NCBI GenBank assembly: GCA_002928535.1
Contig: PERG01000004.1
Span: 1-64,000 of the forward strand
DNA length: 64,000 bases
From: Methylotenera sp.
GTDB lineage: Bacteria > Pseudomonadota > Gammaproteobacteria > Burkholderiales > Methylophilaceae
Direction of reading: 5' to 3'
Shown here: positions 20,376 to 32,337 of the stretch, piece by piece
How the letters are laid out: the number at the start of each line of letters is the position of its first letter
Position numbering within the stretch: the first letter of the stretch is position 1
The notes under the pieces: model-generated
The model's database searches: none
Seen by the model: the letters and a program-made list of their open reading frames with translations, nothing else
What the model was told of the DNA's origin: nothing
Translations under genes and position numbers: made by a program

Positions 20376-20615
20376 GTTTCTTTCTTTTGTTTAGCCAAAA
20401 GAAAGAAACCAAAGAAAAGGCTACCCCATACCGCTTTCATCCTCCGCTACTCAGCATCATGGGCGGCAATCTAAAACCCGCTTCGCTCAAATAGTCGATT
20501 GCCGAAAACTCCCATGCTGCTTGTGTTGCTCGGCAGCGGTAGCAGGGGATTAAAGTCAAAACCAACCGAATGCCGTCATTCCGCTCTCGCCAAGGAATCC
20601 AGAGACTTTGATTGA
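20376..20615. repeat. structured intergenic repeat-like element
   Basis: Perfect 14-bp hairpin GTTTCTTTCTTTTG-TTTAGC-CAAAAGAAAGAAAC followed by nested GGCAATC/GATTGCC and CAGCAT..ATGGG/CCCATGCTG complementarities. Confidence 0.55.
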
Positions 20616-20662
20616 GCTATCGTGACAATTGACTCGAGGGAACGAATGTTATAATTCAGTCC

Positions 20663-21679
20663 ATGGATATTTACTCACTCGCAAAGCCCCTTCTGTTTCA
20701 ACTTGATGCCGAAAAGGCACATGACCTCACATTAAAAACCCTCAAACTCGCTGAAAAAACGGGTGCATTGGCATTGTATTCCCAAGCGCCGACTTGCCAA
20801 CCTAGGCAGGTGATGGGTATTACTTTCCCCAATGCTGTGGGCTTAGCAGCAGGGCTAGATAAAAACGGTGCGGTGATTGATGGTTTGGCGGCGCTAGGCT
20901 TCGGGTTTATCGAGATTGGTACCATCACCCCACGTGCGCAACCCGGCAATCCCAAGCCGCGTTTATTCCGCGTGAAAGAGGCGGAGGGCATTGTGAACCG
21001 CTTTGGTTTTAATAACCTGGGCGTGGATAACCTGATTGAGAATGTAAAGGCTGCCAAATATCGCGGCATCTTGGGCATTAATATCGGCAAGAACTTCGAT
21101 ACACCGAATGAAAACGCAGTAAATGACTACCTAATCTGCATGCAAAAAGTCTATGCGCAGGCCAGTTACATCACAGTGAACATCTCATCACCCAACACCA
21201 AGAATCTGCGGGCTTTACAGGAAAGGGAAGCACTTTCCAGCTTGCTCGCTACACTGAAATTAGAGCAAACCAAACTCTCTGATAAGCATGGCAGTTATGT
21301 ACCCATCACTTTAAAAATAGCGCCAGACTTAGAGCGTGAGCAAGTCAATGAAATCGCTGACTTGCTTATAGATCATAAGATTGATGGCGTGATTGCGACT
21401 AACACCACATTGTCACGTGATGCTGTCCAGGGCATGAAGCATGCAAATGAAACAGGTGGTTTATCTGGCGCACCAGTGCGTGATAAATCAACTATTGTGA
21501 TTCAGCAATTATCTCAGCGCTTGCAAGGTGCATTGCCGATTATCGGCGTGGGTGGCATTTTGAGCGGGGCCGATGCGGTAGAAAAAATTGCTGCTGGTGC
21601 GAGCCTCGTGCAAGTGTATAGCGGCTTGATTTACAAAGGGCCTAAGCTAGTGTGTGATATCTGCAAAACACTAGGCTAA
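20663..21679 (+). CDS. pyrD: quinone-dependent dihydroorotate dehydrogenase
   Basis: [53 protein letters not shown]. Confidence 0.98.
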   Translation: MDIYSLAKPLLFQLDAEKAHDLTLKTLKLAEKTGALALYSQAPTCQPRQVMGITFPNAVGLAAGLDKNGAVIDGLAALGFGFIEIGTITPRAQPGNPKPRLFRVKEAEGIVNRFGFNNLGVDNLIENVKAAKYRGILGINIGKNFDTPNENAVNDYLICMQKVYAQASYITVNISSPNTKNLRALQEREALSSLLATLKLEQTKLSDKHGSYVPITLKIAPDLEREQVNEIADLLIDHKIDGVIATNTTLSRDAVQGMKHANETGGLSGAPVRDKSTIVIQQLSQRLQGALPIIGVGGILSGADAVEKIAAGASLVQVYSGLIYKGPKLVCDICKTLG

Positions 21680-21682
21680 GTT

Positions 21683-22294
21683 TTGGATAAACCGGTACTT
21701 TATTCTTACCGTCGCTGTCCATACGCCATGCGCGCTCGCATGGCGCTCAAGTATGCTGGTATTGCAGTAGAGATACGTGAGATAGCCCTCAAAGACAAAC
21801 CTAAATCCATGTTGCAAGTTTCGCCTAAAGCGACCGTGCCAGTGCTCGTGTTGGATAATGGTAATGTGCTTGAGCAAAGCATGGATATTATGGATTGGGC
21901 TTTACAGCAAAGCGATAAGGGTAGATGGCTTAGTCTTGATAGTGAGCATTCACAGGCATTAATTGCCGAGAATGATGGCAGCTTTAAGCAGGCACTAGAT
22001 AAATACAAATACGCCATACGGTTTCCTGAACAGCCGGCTGAAACCTACAGGCAACAAGGCGAAGTGTTTCTACAAAAGCTGGAAGGCTTATTAAACCAAA
22101 ATAGCTATTTGCTGGCAGAGCATATCAGCATTGTAGACGTGGCAATCTTTCCGTTTATCCGGCAGTTTGCCAGTGTGGATGCCATTTGGTTTGAAACTGC
22201 GCCGTATCCCAAATTGAAGCATTGGTTACAAAGCCTGATATCGTCGGAATTATTCCAAAGTATTATGGAAAAACAGCCAACTTATTTGGATTAA
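21683..22294 (+). CDS. glutathione S-transferase-like protein (TTG start)
   Basis: Thioredoxin-fold N-terminus with YSYRRCPYAMRARMAL and GST C-domain. Confidence 0.85.
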   Translation: MDKPVLYSYRRCPYAMRARMALKYAGIAVEIREIALKDKPKSMLQVSPKATVPVLVLDNGNVLEQSMDIMDWALQQSDKGRWLSLDSEHSQALIAENDGSFKQALDKYKYAIRFPEQPAETYRQQGEVFLQKLEGLLNQNSYLLAEHISIVDVAIFPFIRQFASVDAIWFETAPYPKLKHWLQSLISSELFQSIMEKQPTYLD

Positions 22295-22304
22295 GTTGGC
22301 TGTT
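22272..22304. terminator. inverted repeat / possible terminator overlapping the GST stop
   Basis: AACAGCCAACTTA...TAAGTTGGCTGTT, 13-bp perfect arms, no long T-run. Confidence 0.5.
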
Positions 22305-22328
22305 GTACGACTACTTATTCACTTGCTA

Positions 22329-24605
22329 TTACTCCGCAGTGGCTAAGGTAGGCTCGGAAGATTTTTTATCTTTGCTAAAAATAAGTTTAACTTCATCTTT
22401 ATCATCAATATCCACATGCACACTGCCGCCATTGGCGAGTTTGCCAAATAGCAACTCATCTGCAAGCGCTTTACGAATGGTATCTTGAATCAACCGTGCC
22501 ATTGGACGCGCACCCATGAGTGGATCAAAGCCTTTTCTGCCAAGATAAGCCTTTAATTCATCGCTAAACGTGGCATCGACTTTTTTCTCATGCAATTGAT
22601 CTTCCAGTTGAATCAGGAATTTATCCACAACCCGGATAATAATGTCTTGTGACAATGCAGCAAATGACACAGTCGCATCCAAACGATTACGGAACTCAGG
22701 TGAGAATAAACGTTTGATATCGGCCTGCTCATCACCTGCTTGTTTGGAGCTCGTGAACCCCATGCTGGATTTAGACAAGGCTTCCGCACCGGCATTGGTG
22801 GTCATGATAATCGTCACATTTCTAAAGTCTGCTTTGCGACCATTATTGTCGGTTAATGTCCCGTGATCCATCACTTGCAACAGGATATTGAAAATGTCCG
22901 GGTGGGCTTTTTCAATCTCGTCCAGCAATAGCACACAATAGGGCTGCTTGGTGATGGCTTCGGTCATCAAGCCACCTTGTTCAAAACCGACATAACCTGG
23001 AGGCGCACCGATTAAGCGTGAGACAGCATGCCGCTCCATATACTCACTCATATCGAAGCGAATTAATTCAATGCCCATGATATAAGCCAATTGTTTAGCA
23101 ACTTCGGTTTTACCTACACCTGTAGGACCGCTGAACAGGAAACTGCCAATCGGTTTATTGCCTTGGCCTAAACCACTACGCGCCATTTTCACTGCAGAAG
23201 ATAAGGCTTCAATCGCTTTATCTTGGCCGAAGACGACTGCTTTCAAGTCACGTTCCAGTGTTTTGAGTGCGTTGCGGTCATCGCTGGAAATATTTTTGGG
23301 CGGTATGCGTGCAATTTTGGCAATGATGTCTTCAATCTCTTTATTGCCAATGACTTTTTTCTGTTTGTTTTTAGGCAGAATCCGTTGCGCAGCACCGGCT
23401 TCATCAATCACGTCAATCGCTTTATCCGGCAAGTGGCGGTCATTGATATATTTTGCAGAAAGCTCGGCGGCCGTAGTTAGAGCGCTGGCAGTATATTTCA
23501 CGCTGTGATGTGATTCAAAGCGTGATTTCAAGCCTTTCAGGATTTCAATAGTTTCGGCCACGCTCGGCTCAACCACATCGATTTTTTGGAAGCGGCGTGA
23601 TAAAGCATGGTCTTTCTCAAAAATACCGCGATATTCCTGATAGGTAGTGGCGCCGATACATTTAAGTGTGCCATTGGAAAGCGCAGGTTTGAGTAAGTTG
23701 CTCGCATCCAATGTGCCACCGCTCGCGGAACCGGCACCAATCAGAGTATGAATTTCATCAATGAACAAAATAGCATCAGGTTTTTCCGCTAATTGTTTCA
23801 TTACGGCTTTAAGGCGTTGTTCAAAGTCGCCACGGTATTTGGTACCAGCGAGTAGGGCACCCATATCTAGCGAATACACTGTAGCATTGGCCAACACATC
23901 TGGAATTTCTTTATCAACAATGCGGCGAGCCAAGCCTTCAGCTATAGCCGTTTTACCCACGCCAGCTTCACCGACTAATAAGGGGTTATTTTTACGACGA
24001 CGGCATAATGTTTGTACCACACGCTCTAACTCGGGGCCGCGGCCGATCAATGGATCGATCTTACCAGCCGCGACTTGGGCATTGAGGTTAAGCGTAAAGT
24101 TTTCCAGTGCACCATTAGGCGCTGCCTCAACATCTACTTCCGCTTCAGCACCTTCTGGTTTAGCCGTTTCAGCAATTTTAGAAACGCCGTGCGAAATGAA
24201 GTTAACTACATCTAAACGCGTCACCCCTTGTTGGTGCAAAAAGAATACTGCGTGAGAATCTTTTTCGCCAAAAATGGCCACCAGCACATTAGCGCCAGTG
24301 ACTTCTTTTTTACCAGAAGACTGTACATGTAGCATTGCACGTTGAATCACGCGCTGAAAGCCAAGTGTCGGCTGCGTGTCAACATCGTCTTGACCGATGA
24401 CAGTAGGCGTGTGTTCTTCAATGTATTGATTCAATTCGGTGCGTAACATTTCCAGTTTCGCACCGCATGCCCTTAGCACTTCTGCCGCGGTTGGATTATC
24501 AATCATGGCGAGCAGCAAGTGTTCGACCGTAATGAGCTCATGGCGCTTTTGTCTAGCGTCCATAAATGCCATATGCAAACTTACTTCGAGCTCTTGGGCT
24601 ATCAT
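22329..24605 (-). CDS. clpA: ATP-dependent Clp protease ATP-binding subunit ClpA
   Basis: Two AAA+ modules (GEAGVGKTAIAEGLA, GPTGVGKTEVAKQLA), Clp N domain, next to clpS. Confidence 0.98.
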   Translation of the reverse strand: MIAQELEVSLHMAFMDARQKRHELITVEHLLLAMIDNPTAAEVLRACGAKLEMLRTELNQYIEEHTPTVIGQDDVDTQPTLGFQRVIQRAMLHVQSSGKKEVTGANVLVAIFGEKDSHAVFFLHQQGVTRLDVVNFISHGVSKIAETAKPEGAEAEVDVEAAPNGALENFTLNLNAQVAAGKIDPLIGRGPELERVVQTLCRRRKNNPLLVGEAGVGKTAIAEGLARRIVDKEIPDVLANATVYSLDMGALLAGTKYRGDFEQRLKAVMKQLAEKPDAILFIDEIHTLIGAGSASGGTLDASNLLKPALSNGTLKCIGATTYQEYRGIFEKDHALSRRFQKIDVVEPSVAETIEILKGLKSRFESHHSVKYTASALTTAAELSAKYINDRHLPDKAIDVIDEAGAAQRILPKNKQKKVIGNKEIEDIIAKIARIPPKNISSDDRNALKTLERDLKAVVFGQDKAIEALSSAVKMARSGLGQGNKPIGSFLFSGPTGVGKTEVAKQLAYIMGIELIRFDMSEYMERHAVSRLIGAPPGYVGFEQGGLMTEAITKQPYCVLLLDEIEKAHPDIFNILLQVMDHGTLTDNNGRKADFRNVTIIMTTNAGAEALSKSSMGFTSSKQAGDEQADIKRLFSPEFRNRLDATVSFAALSQDIIIRVVDKFLIQLEDQLHEKKVDATFSDELKAYLGRKGFDPLMGARPMARLIQDTIRKALADELLFGKLANGGSVHVDIDDKDEVKLIFSKDKKSSEPTLATAE

Positions 24606-24729
24606 TTTAGTACCTTACTTTCAATTAAACTTTAAGTGATCTTACCTAACGGTAGTGAAGCGGGTAATTACTTAATACTTAAATCTTGAATGATTACAAA
24701 TTCATATCAGCAACTTCTGTGCCTATTCA

Positions 24730-25041
24730 CTAGGCGGGTTCAATCGTACATTGCAAGGGGTGTTGATATTCTTTTGCATGCATTAATACCTGTGTCATTT
24801 TTGTTTCAGCGATATCTTGCGGATATACCCCACATACACCCATACCTTCTGTATGTACTTTGAGCATAATTTGCGTCGCTTGTTCACGATCTTTATTAAA
24901 AAAACGCTCTATCGTTTCCACCACGAATTCCATCGGAGTGTAATCGTCATTTAACAACAACACCTTAAACATGGGGGGCAATTTTGGTTTTGCAACTTCT
25001 GGTTTCAGTGCTGTATTGTTTTCATTTGGTGATGTAGCCAT
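24730..25041 (-). CDS. clpS: ATP-dependent Clp protease adaptor ClpS
   Basis: [24 protein letters not shown]. Confidence 0.97.
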   Translation of the reverse strand: MATSPNENNTALKPEVAKPKLPPMFKVLLLNDDYTPMEFVVETIERFFNKDREQATQIMLKVHTEGMGVCGVYPQDIAETKMTQVLMHAKEYQHPLQCTIEPA

Positions 25042-25166
25042 ATAAGCCTATTTTGAGCCAACCTGTAAAAAATTCAAGCCTACTTTGAAAATGGTTATAT
25101 GAAAAGAGATTGGCTTGAATAAGTAATTTAGAAGCGTAGTTTAGATGTGATAGCAGTAGGCCAGGA

Positions 25167-26435
25167 TTATGGAAAAATTTTGACGCTTTTAACAATCCTG
25201 TCCTGAGTTTGAATAATTTCAATGGTATGCGTGGCGATCTTGAAACTGGTACTAGGTTCTGGGATATCTTCAAAATACTCCAGGATCAAGCCATTTAATG
25301 TGCGTGGTCCATCTAAAGGTAATTGCAGGTTGAGTTTTTTATTCAGGTCACGCAAGGGACTGCTACCATCTACTAACCAGCTGCCATCAGCTTCTTTGCG
25401 GTAACTACTGAATCGAGAAGGAGATTGGGTGGTGAAATCGCCAATCAACTCCTCCAAAATGTCTTCCAGCGTGATTAAGCCTTTGAATTCGCCATACTCG
25501 TCCACGACTAAAGCGATGCGCTGCTGATTTTCCTGAAACTGTTGAATCTGGGTATAGAGTGGTGTGCCAGAGGGGACAAAATAAGGCTCGGCAATGGCTT
25601 CACGCAGCGTTTCCTTATCTAGCAGCGTTTCGGATTGCAAACGAATCTGATTAATCACTTTGCGGATGTGCAGTATGCCGATAATTTCCTCCTGCTCGCC
25701 TTGCTGCACCGGCAATCGGGTGTGATGACTGCTGGAAATGCGTTGGATAATATTTTCAAGCGGCGCATCGAAATCGATGGTCTCGACCATGGTGTGCGCG
25801 GTCATTACATCGTCCACCGTGATCTTTTCCAGGTCAAATAGGTTAAGCAGAATAGCCCTGTGTTTTTTTGGCATGAAGTGACCAGCGTCAGTCACGATGC
25901 TACGTAATTCATCCATGGTGAGCGCTTGTGCGGTTTCTTCAAAGTTAATGCGCACGCGCAGAATTTTCAGCAGGCCAGTGACAAATAAATTGATAAACCA
26001 CACTACCGGATACAGCAGCTTGAGTAGTGGATAAAGAATGTAACTGCATAGAATACCCAAGCGCTCCGGGTAGGCAGCAGCCAATACTTTAGGGGTGATT
26101 TCACTGAATACTAGGATAGCAAACGTAACAGCGAGGGTACCCGCCATCAATATCCACTCACCTTCACCAAATAGCTCAACGGTAATAATGGTAACCAAGG
26201 TTGCTGATGCAGCATTTGCGAAATTGTTGCAAAGCAGGATTACACCTAACAACTTATCAGTTTTAGCGAGTAAGGCACTGGCTATCCGTGCACCACGATG
26301 ACCTTCCTTTACCAAATGCCGCAGCCGATAACGGTTGAGCGACATCAAGCTCGTTTCGGCAATAGAGAAAAATCCGGAAATAAGCAGCAGCAGGACCAGA
26401 AGGCCTAGCTGCCAGGAAATAGGAATATTATCCAA
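25167..26435 (-). CDS. HlyC/CorC family transporter (CNNM + CBS + CorC domain)
   Basis: DUF21 TM domain, CBS pair, VVDEYGEFKGLITLEDILEELIGDF. Confidence 0.95.
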   Translation of the reverse strand: MDNIPISWQLGLLVLLLLISGFFSIAETSLMSLNRYRLRHLVKEGHRGARIASALLAKTDKLLGVILLCNNFANAASATLVTIITVELFGEGEWILMAGTLAVTFAILVFSEITPKVLAAAYPERLGILCSYILYPLLKLLYPVVWFINLFVTGLLKILRVRINFEETAQALTMDELRSIVTDAGHFMPKKHRAILLNLFDLEKITVDDVMTAHTMVETIDFDAPLENIIQRISSSHHTRLPVQQGEQEEIIGILHIRKVINQIRLQSETLLDKETLREAIAEPYFVPSGTPLYTQIQQFQENQQRIALVVDEYGEFKGLITLEDILEELIGDFTTQSPSRFSSYRKEADGSWLVDGSSPLRDLNKKLNLQLPLDGPRTLNGLILEYFEDIPEPSTSFKIATHTIEIIQTQDRIVKSVKIFP

Positions 26436-26542
26436 GGAATAGGGTTACGAAAATATAGATAGGGAGAGTGTAGGGGCTGACGGACTGTTAATCAAGTTTT
26501 GTGAATTGATTAACAGCCATTACTGGGATTAGATATGTGATA

Positions 26543-27490
26543 TTAAGAAGCGAGTTCAGCTTCTTCTTTCTTATCATTTTTTTTCTCAACGTCACCAATC
26601 AGGTTCGCACGGTTCACGCCCAGCCACATGGCAATCGGGCAGGCAACCAGTACGGACGAGTAGATACCGAACAAGATGCCGATAGTCAATGCCAGCGCGA
26701 AGTTATGCAGCACTTCGCCGCCGAACAACAGCATAGAGCCCACCATGGTTTGCGTCATCAAGTGGGTAATCACGGTACGTGACATGGTGCGGGTAATCGC
26801 GTTATCGATCACTTGCACAACCGAGGCTTTACGCATTTTGCGGAAGTTCTCGCGTACCCGGTCGAACACCACGACGGATTCATTGACTGAGTAACCAAGC
26901 ACGGCCAGAATCGCCGCCAGCACGGTTAAGTTGAATTCCCATTGGAAGAAGGCAAAGAAACCGAGAATGATGATCACGTCATGCATGTTGGCAATAATGG
27001 CTGCAACGGCAAAGCGCCATTCAAAACGCAGCCAAAGATAAAGCATGATGCCTACGCAAACAAAGAACAGTGCTAGGCCGCCGTTTTCATACAATTCGTC
27101 GCCTACCTGTGCGCCCACTGACTCTACGCGGCGGATTTCTGCAGTACTGTCAGCAGCTACCAATGCGGCTTTCACTTGCTCGGAAAGTTTTGACACAGAG
27201 ACGTCTGGTTTAGCCGGTAAGCGAATCAGTACATCATGGCTGGAGCCAAAATTTTGTACCGTAGCCTCTTTCAGGCCAATGCTATCGACTGCTTTGCGCA
27301 CGCTTTCCAGGTCAGCCGCTTTCGGATAATTGACTTCCATGACTGTGCCGCCAGTAAAGTCAACGCCAAAGTTCAAGCCGCGCGTGGCTAAGAAAACAAT
27401 GGCCAGGATAAAGGTGATTAATGAGATGGCGGTCGTCAGACGGCCATAACTCATAAAAGGAATATCTTTTTTGATTCTGAATAATTCCAT
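26543..27490 (-). CDS. secF: protein translocase subunit SecF
   Basis: GVDFTGGTVMEV, YSVNESVVVFDRVRENFR. Confidence 0.98.
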   Translation of the reverse strand: MELFRIKKDIPFMSYGRLTTAISLITFILAIVFLATRGLNFGVDFTGGTVMEVNYPKAADLESVRKAVDSIGLKEATVQNFGSSHDVLIRLPAKPDVSVSKLSEQVKAALVAADSTAEIRRVESVGAQVGDELYENGGLALFFVCVGIMLYLWLRFEWRFAVAAIIANMHDVIIILGFFAFFQWEFNLTVLAAILAVLGYSVNESVVVFDRVRENFRKMRKASVVQVIDNAITRTMSRTVITHLMTQTMVGSMLLFGGEVLHNFALALTIGILFGIYSSVLVACPIAMWLGVNRANLIGDVEKKNDKKEEAELAS

Positions 27491-27530
27491 GGTGTGCTCT
27501 ATATATTCAAATAAAAGGGACTAAATCGGC

Positions 27531-29375
27531 TTAAGCCTTGTAAATCTGGCCGATGGATAATTTGGTCAATTTACGACGGTAGCCGTAGATTAGGTTCATG
27601 ATCGCGCGTGAAACCAGTACTGCACTGAACATTGAGGTAAGGATGCCCAAAACGTGAACAACGGCGAAACCCTTGATCGGACCTGTACCAAACATAAATA
27701 AGGCTAGACCAGCGATCAGGGTAGTTACGTTAGAGTCCAGAATGGTATCGAAGGCGCGATCGTAACCCGCATGGATACTGGCTTGGGGCGTATTGCCATT
27801 GCGCAGCTCTTCACGTACACGCTCATTAATCAATACGTTCGCGTCAATCGCCATACCCAGTGCCAGCGCAATCGCAGCGAGGCCCGGCAAGGTGAGCGTG
27901 GCCTGCAGCATGGATAAAATAGCCACCAGCAATAGCAAGTTAATGCCTAGTGCTACTACAGACACAACACCAAATGCCATGTAATAGATCATCATCATTA
28001 CGGCAATAGCGGCGAAGCCCCATAACGTCGAATGGATGCCGCGGTTGATATTGTCCTGACCCATGCTAGGCCCAACAGTGCGCTCTTCGATGATATCCAT
28101 AGGCGCGGCTAGTGCACCGGCACGCAATAACAGGGAAATGTCTGTGGCTTCCTGCGTATTGGCCATGCCGGAAATTTGAACTCGTCCGCCGCCGATTTCT
28201 TCGTTAATCACTGGCGCAGTCACTACTTCAGTATTGCCTTTTTCAATCAGTAGAATCGCCATGCGTTTGCCTACATTTTCGCGCGTCACTTGTTGGAACA
28301 CACGGGCACCACGCGCATCCAGTGTTACGTTAACCACGGATTGACCGGTTTGGCCATTTACGCCCGGACCGGCATCGGTAATGTAATCACCGGTTAGCAC
28401 CACATTCTTTTTAACCAGGATGGCTTGGCCTTCGCGGTCTTTAAATACTTCATCACCCAGCGGTGCTTGGCCATTGGCAGCTTTTTCCATAGTCGCAGCG
28501 TCAGATTTTTCTTCATCCACGAGACGGATTTCCAGAGTTGCCGTGCGGCCTAAAATCTCTTTGGCCTTGGCAGTATCTTGTACGCCAGGCAGCTGTACTA
28601 CCACGCGGTCAGTGCCTTGTTGCTGGATGATGGGTTCAGCTACGCCCAATTCGTTAATGCGGTTGTGCAGGGTTTGGATGTTTTGTTTTAAAGCAAAATC
28701 TTGAATGCGTTTTTGTTCGACTTGGTTCAATGTCGCAGTGAGTAACTTGTCTTCACCGTCACTGGAATCATTCAGGGTGAGATCGGGATATTCTTTAGTG
28801 ATCACTTTTCTGGCTTTTTCCAGTTCCGCTGCATCAGAAAAACGAATTTGCACGGATTGGCCTTCACGGGTGACGCCGATGTAAGACACACGCTCTTTAC
28901 GTAATGCGGTACGGAAGTCGCCGATAAAACGCTCTGCCGCTTTATCCAGAGCCGCTTTCATATCAACTTGTAATAAGAAGTGCACACCACCGCGCAAGTC
29001 CAGACCCAGGTACATCGGCTTGGCGCCCAAGCTACGCAACCAATCTGGTGAGCGTGAAAGCAGGTTAAGCGCTACGGTGTAGTCCTTACCTAATTGCGTT
29101 TGCAATACATCTTTTGCCTTGATTTGGGTATCGGTGTCGGAAAAGCGTGCCTTTACACCGCGTGCATCCAGATAGATGCCGTCGTATTGAATATTTTCGC
29201 GCTTGAAGACTTCTTCCACCTGGCCCAGCAAGGCTGGGTCAAGCTTAGTAGTGCTTTTAGCGGGCGTGATTTGAACCGCAGGGGATTCGCCGAAGAAGTT
29301 GGGAATGGTATACACCAGCCCAAGCAAAATCATGATGGCAACAAAAATGTACTTCCACATTGGATAGCGGTTCAT
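27531..29375 (-). CDS. secD: protein translocase subunit SecD
   Basis: LGLDLRGGVHFLLQVD, GMAIDANVLINERVREE. Confidence 0.98.
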   Translation of the reverse strand: MNRYPMWKYIFVAIMILLGLVYTIPNFFGESPAVQITPAKSTTKLDPALLGQVEEVFKRENIQYDGIYLDARGVKARFSDTDTQIKAKDVLQTQLGKDYTVALNLLSRSPDWLRSLGAKPMYLGLDLRGGVHFLLQVDMKAALDKAAERFIGDFRTALRKERVSYIGVTREGQSVQIRFSDAAELEKARKVITKEYPDLTLNDSSDGEDKLLTATLNQVEQKRIQDFALKQNIQTLHNRINELGVAEPIIQQQGTDRVVVQLPGVQDTAKAKEILGRTATLEIRLVDEEKSDAATMEKAANGQAPLGDEVFKDREGQAILVKKNVVLTGDYITDAGPGVNGQTGQSVVNVTLDARGARVFQQVTRENVGKRMAILLIEKGNTEVVTAPVINEEIGGGRVQISGMANTQEATDISLLLRAGALAAPMDIIEERTVGPSMGQDNINRGIHSTLWGFAAIAVMMMIYYMAFGVVSVVALGINLLLLVAILSMLQATLTLPGLAAIALALGMAIDANVLINERVREELRNGNTPQASIHAGYDRAFDTILDSNVTTLIAGLALFMFGTGPIKGFAVVHVLGILTSMFSAVLVSRAIMNLIYGYRRKLTKLSIGQIYKA

Positions 29376-29473
29376 AGTCGGGCTCTAATCGAAGTTTGTT
29401 CTTATCAAACGAATGTTTGGAATGGCTGGTTAATTAAAAAGTAATTAGTTAATTACATAAGGTTAGATTCAGT

Positions 29474-29791
29474 TTAGAGGCTTTTAATCGTGCCTTTAGG
29501 GAGTGCAGTCTGGATTGCGTTTTTTTGCACAGTGATTTCGGTATTGGCCGCAATTTCAACGGTTACAAAGGCATCCGCGACTTTTGTCACTTTACCCACG
29601 ATGCCACCACTGGTCACAACTTCGTCGCCTTTTTGCAAAGCAGCGATCATATTACGTTGCTCTTTGGCTTGTTTCATCTGCGGGCGAATGATCATGAAAT
29701 AGAACAATACGAAAATGACGATAAGCGGCAAAAAGCTCATTAAGTCACTGGTGGCTGAGGCTGGTGCTGCATAAGCATTAGAGATAAACAC
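29474..29791 (-). CDS. yajC: preprotein translocase subunit YajC
   Basis: Single TM, FYFMIIRPQMKQAKEQRNMIAALQKGDEVVTSGGIVG. Confidence 0.97.
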   Translation of the reverse strand: MFISNAYAAPASATSDLMSFLPLIVIFVLFYFMIIRPQMKQAKEQRNMIAALQKGDEVVTSGGIVGKVTKVADAFVTVEIAANTEITVQKNAIQTALPKGTIKSL

Positions 29792-29932
29792 GATATAACT
29801 TTCTATACTAAAAATTGTTACTTAAAATGGATTCTTTAATGAATTGACTAAACAGGTGCTTAACTGCTAAAAAACTGCTCAGGATTTTAGCACAGACTAC
29901 AGTTAATTGCAGTTTAGGCCTTTAGTTGCAGT

Positions 29933-31066
<1,134 letters not shown>

Positions 31067-31180
31067 TCAGGTCGCGATATTAACACATGCCCATCGGCAT
31101 AAGCTCCTTCGCAAGCGAAGCTATGCACTCGGCTGAGCTTTGCTATACTAACGTTAACTATCAATAAGAAAGTACATACG

Positions 31181-31978
31181 ATGATTATTAAGCCACCACG
31201 GTCTAGAAGAAAACTGCTATTGCAAGGGGGTTTAAGAACGCGTGGCATATATTTGCTGCCTAACTTATTTACTTCAGCGGCGTTGTTTGCTGGATTCTAT
31301 GCCATTGTGCAGGCCATGAATGAGCGATTTGAATATGCTGCTGTGGCAATCTTCATTGCCATGGTGTTAGATGGTCTTGATGGACGTGTAGCTCGTATGA
31401 CCAATACGCAAAGTGCGTTCGGTGCCGAGTATGATAGTTTGTCCGACATGGTGTCTTTCGGGGTAGCACCTGCACTTATTTTATACGTATGGGCTTTAAA
31501 GCCATTGGGTAAGCTGGGCTGGATTGCTGCATTTATCTATTGCGCTTGTGCAGCGTTGCGATTAGCTCGGTTCAATACCAAACTCGACGATGCGCATCAA
31601 GATAAGCGTTACTTTCAAGGTTTGCCAAGTCCAGCAGCGGCAGCGTTGCTAGCTGGATTTGTATGGGTATCCTATGAGTACGGGGTAAGTGGCCGAGATG
31701 TATTTTTCGGCATCTTACAATGGAAGTGGATGGCTTGGGGTATCACGGTGTTCGCTGGTTTGTCTATGGTGAGTGATTTGCGTTTTTACAGCGGTAAAGA
31801 TATTAACCTAAAAGAAAGTGTACCATTCTTTGTAGTGTTGGGCGTCATGCTCGCTTTTGTGCTGATCTCTTATAGCCCGCCAGAAGTATTGTTCTTTATT
31901 ATGATGGTCTACGCCTTGTCGGGTTATGCCTTATGGTTGAAAACAAAAATCGAGAAGTCGCGTAAGCTGGATGTTTAA
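31181..31978 (+). CDS. pssA: CDP-diacylglycerol--serine O-phosphatidyltransferase
   Basis: CDP-alcohol phosphotransferase motif DGLDGRVARMTNTQSAFGAEYDSLSD. Confidence 0.95.
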   Translation: MIIKPPRSRRKLLLQGGLRTRGIYLLPNLFTSAALFAGFYAIVQAMNERFEYAAVAIFIAMVLDGLDGRVARMTNTQSAFGAEYDSLSDMVSFGVAPALILYVWALKPLGKLGWIAAFIYCACAALRLARFNTKLDDAHQDKRYFQGLPSPAAAALLAGFVWVSYEYGVSGRDVFFGILQWKWMAWGITVFAGLSMVSDLRFYSGKDINLKESVPFFVVLGVMLAFVLISYSPPEVLFFIMMVYALSGYALWLKTKIEKSRKLDV

Positions 31979-32092
31979 TTTGAAATTAGCAAGAAGCTAA
32001 GTATTTGATGTGGATTTTTTATGACCTTGATAAATAAATTCAAATACTTAACGCTTGCGTTATGCGGAAAAAAATAATATATTTCTAACACT

Positions 32093-32209
32093 ATGTTGAA
32101 TTTTGATATTTCTATTAGTTTTTTCTTAGTAGCTTTCATCTCGAGCGCGCTATTGTTGCGCGCTTATGCTTTGCGCCATCTGGCTGCGCAACGCCGTCCA
32201 CTGCGCTAG
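32093..32209 (+). CDS. candidate leader peptide ORF upstream of leuA (38 aa)
   Basis: ATG..TAG encodes MLNFDISISFFLVAFISSALLLRAYALRHLAAQRRPLR; consecutive Leu codons CTA TTG TTG; mutually exclusive hairpins around its end; no clear SD. Confidence 0.35.
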   Translation: MLNFDISISFFLVAFISSALLLRAYALRHLAAQRRPLR

Positions 32210-32337
32210 TGCGCAAATATACCCTCCAAACACAATTGTATTAAGTACCGCTGCGAGATATTTCCAGCGCAATGACCGTTTGCATTTAGAGTAATGCAAC
32301 CTATTCAAAATAGAACCCAAAAAAGTTAGGTAACCAG

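Noticed and set aside
31097-31126. GCATAAGCTCCTTCGC..GCGAAGCTATGC hairpin between tgt and pssA
   Set aside because: Imperfect arms and an ordinary divergent intergenic location; not enough to call a REP element or regulator site.
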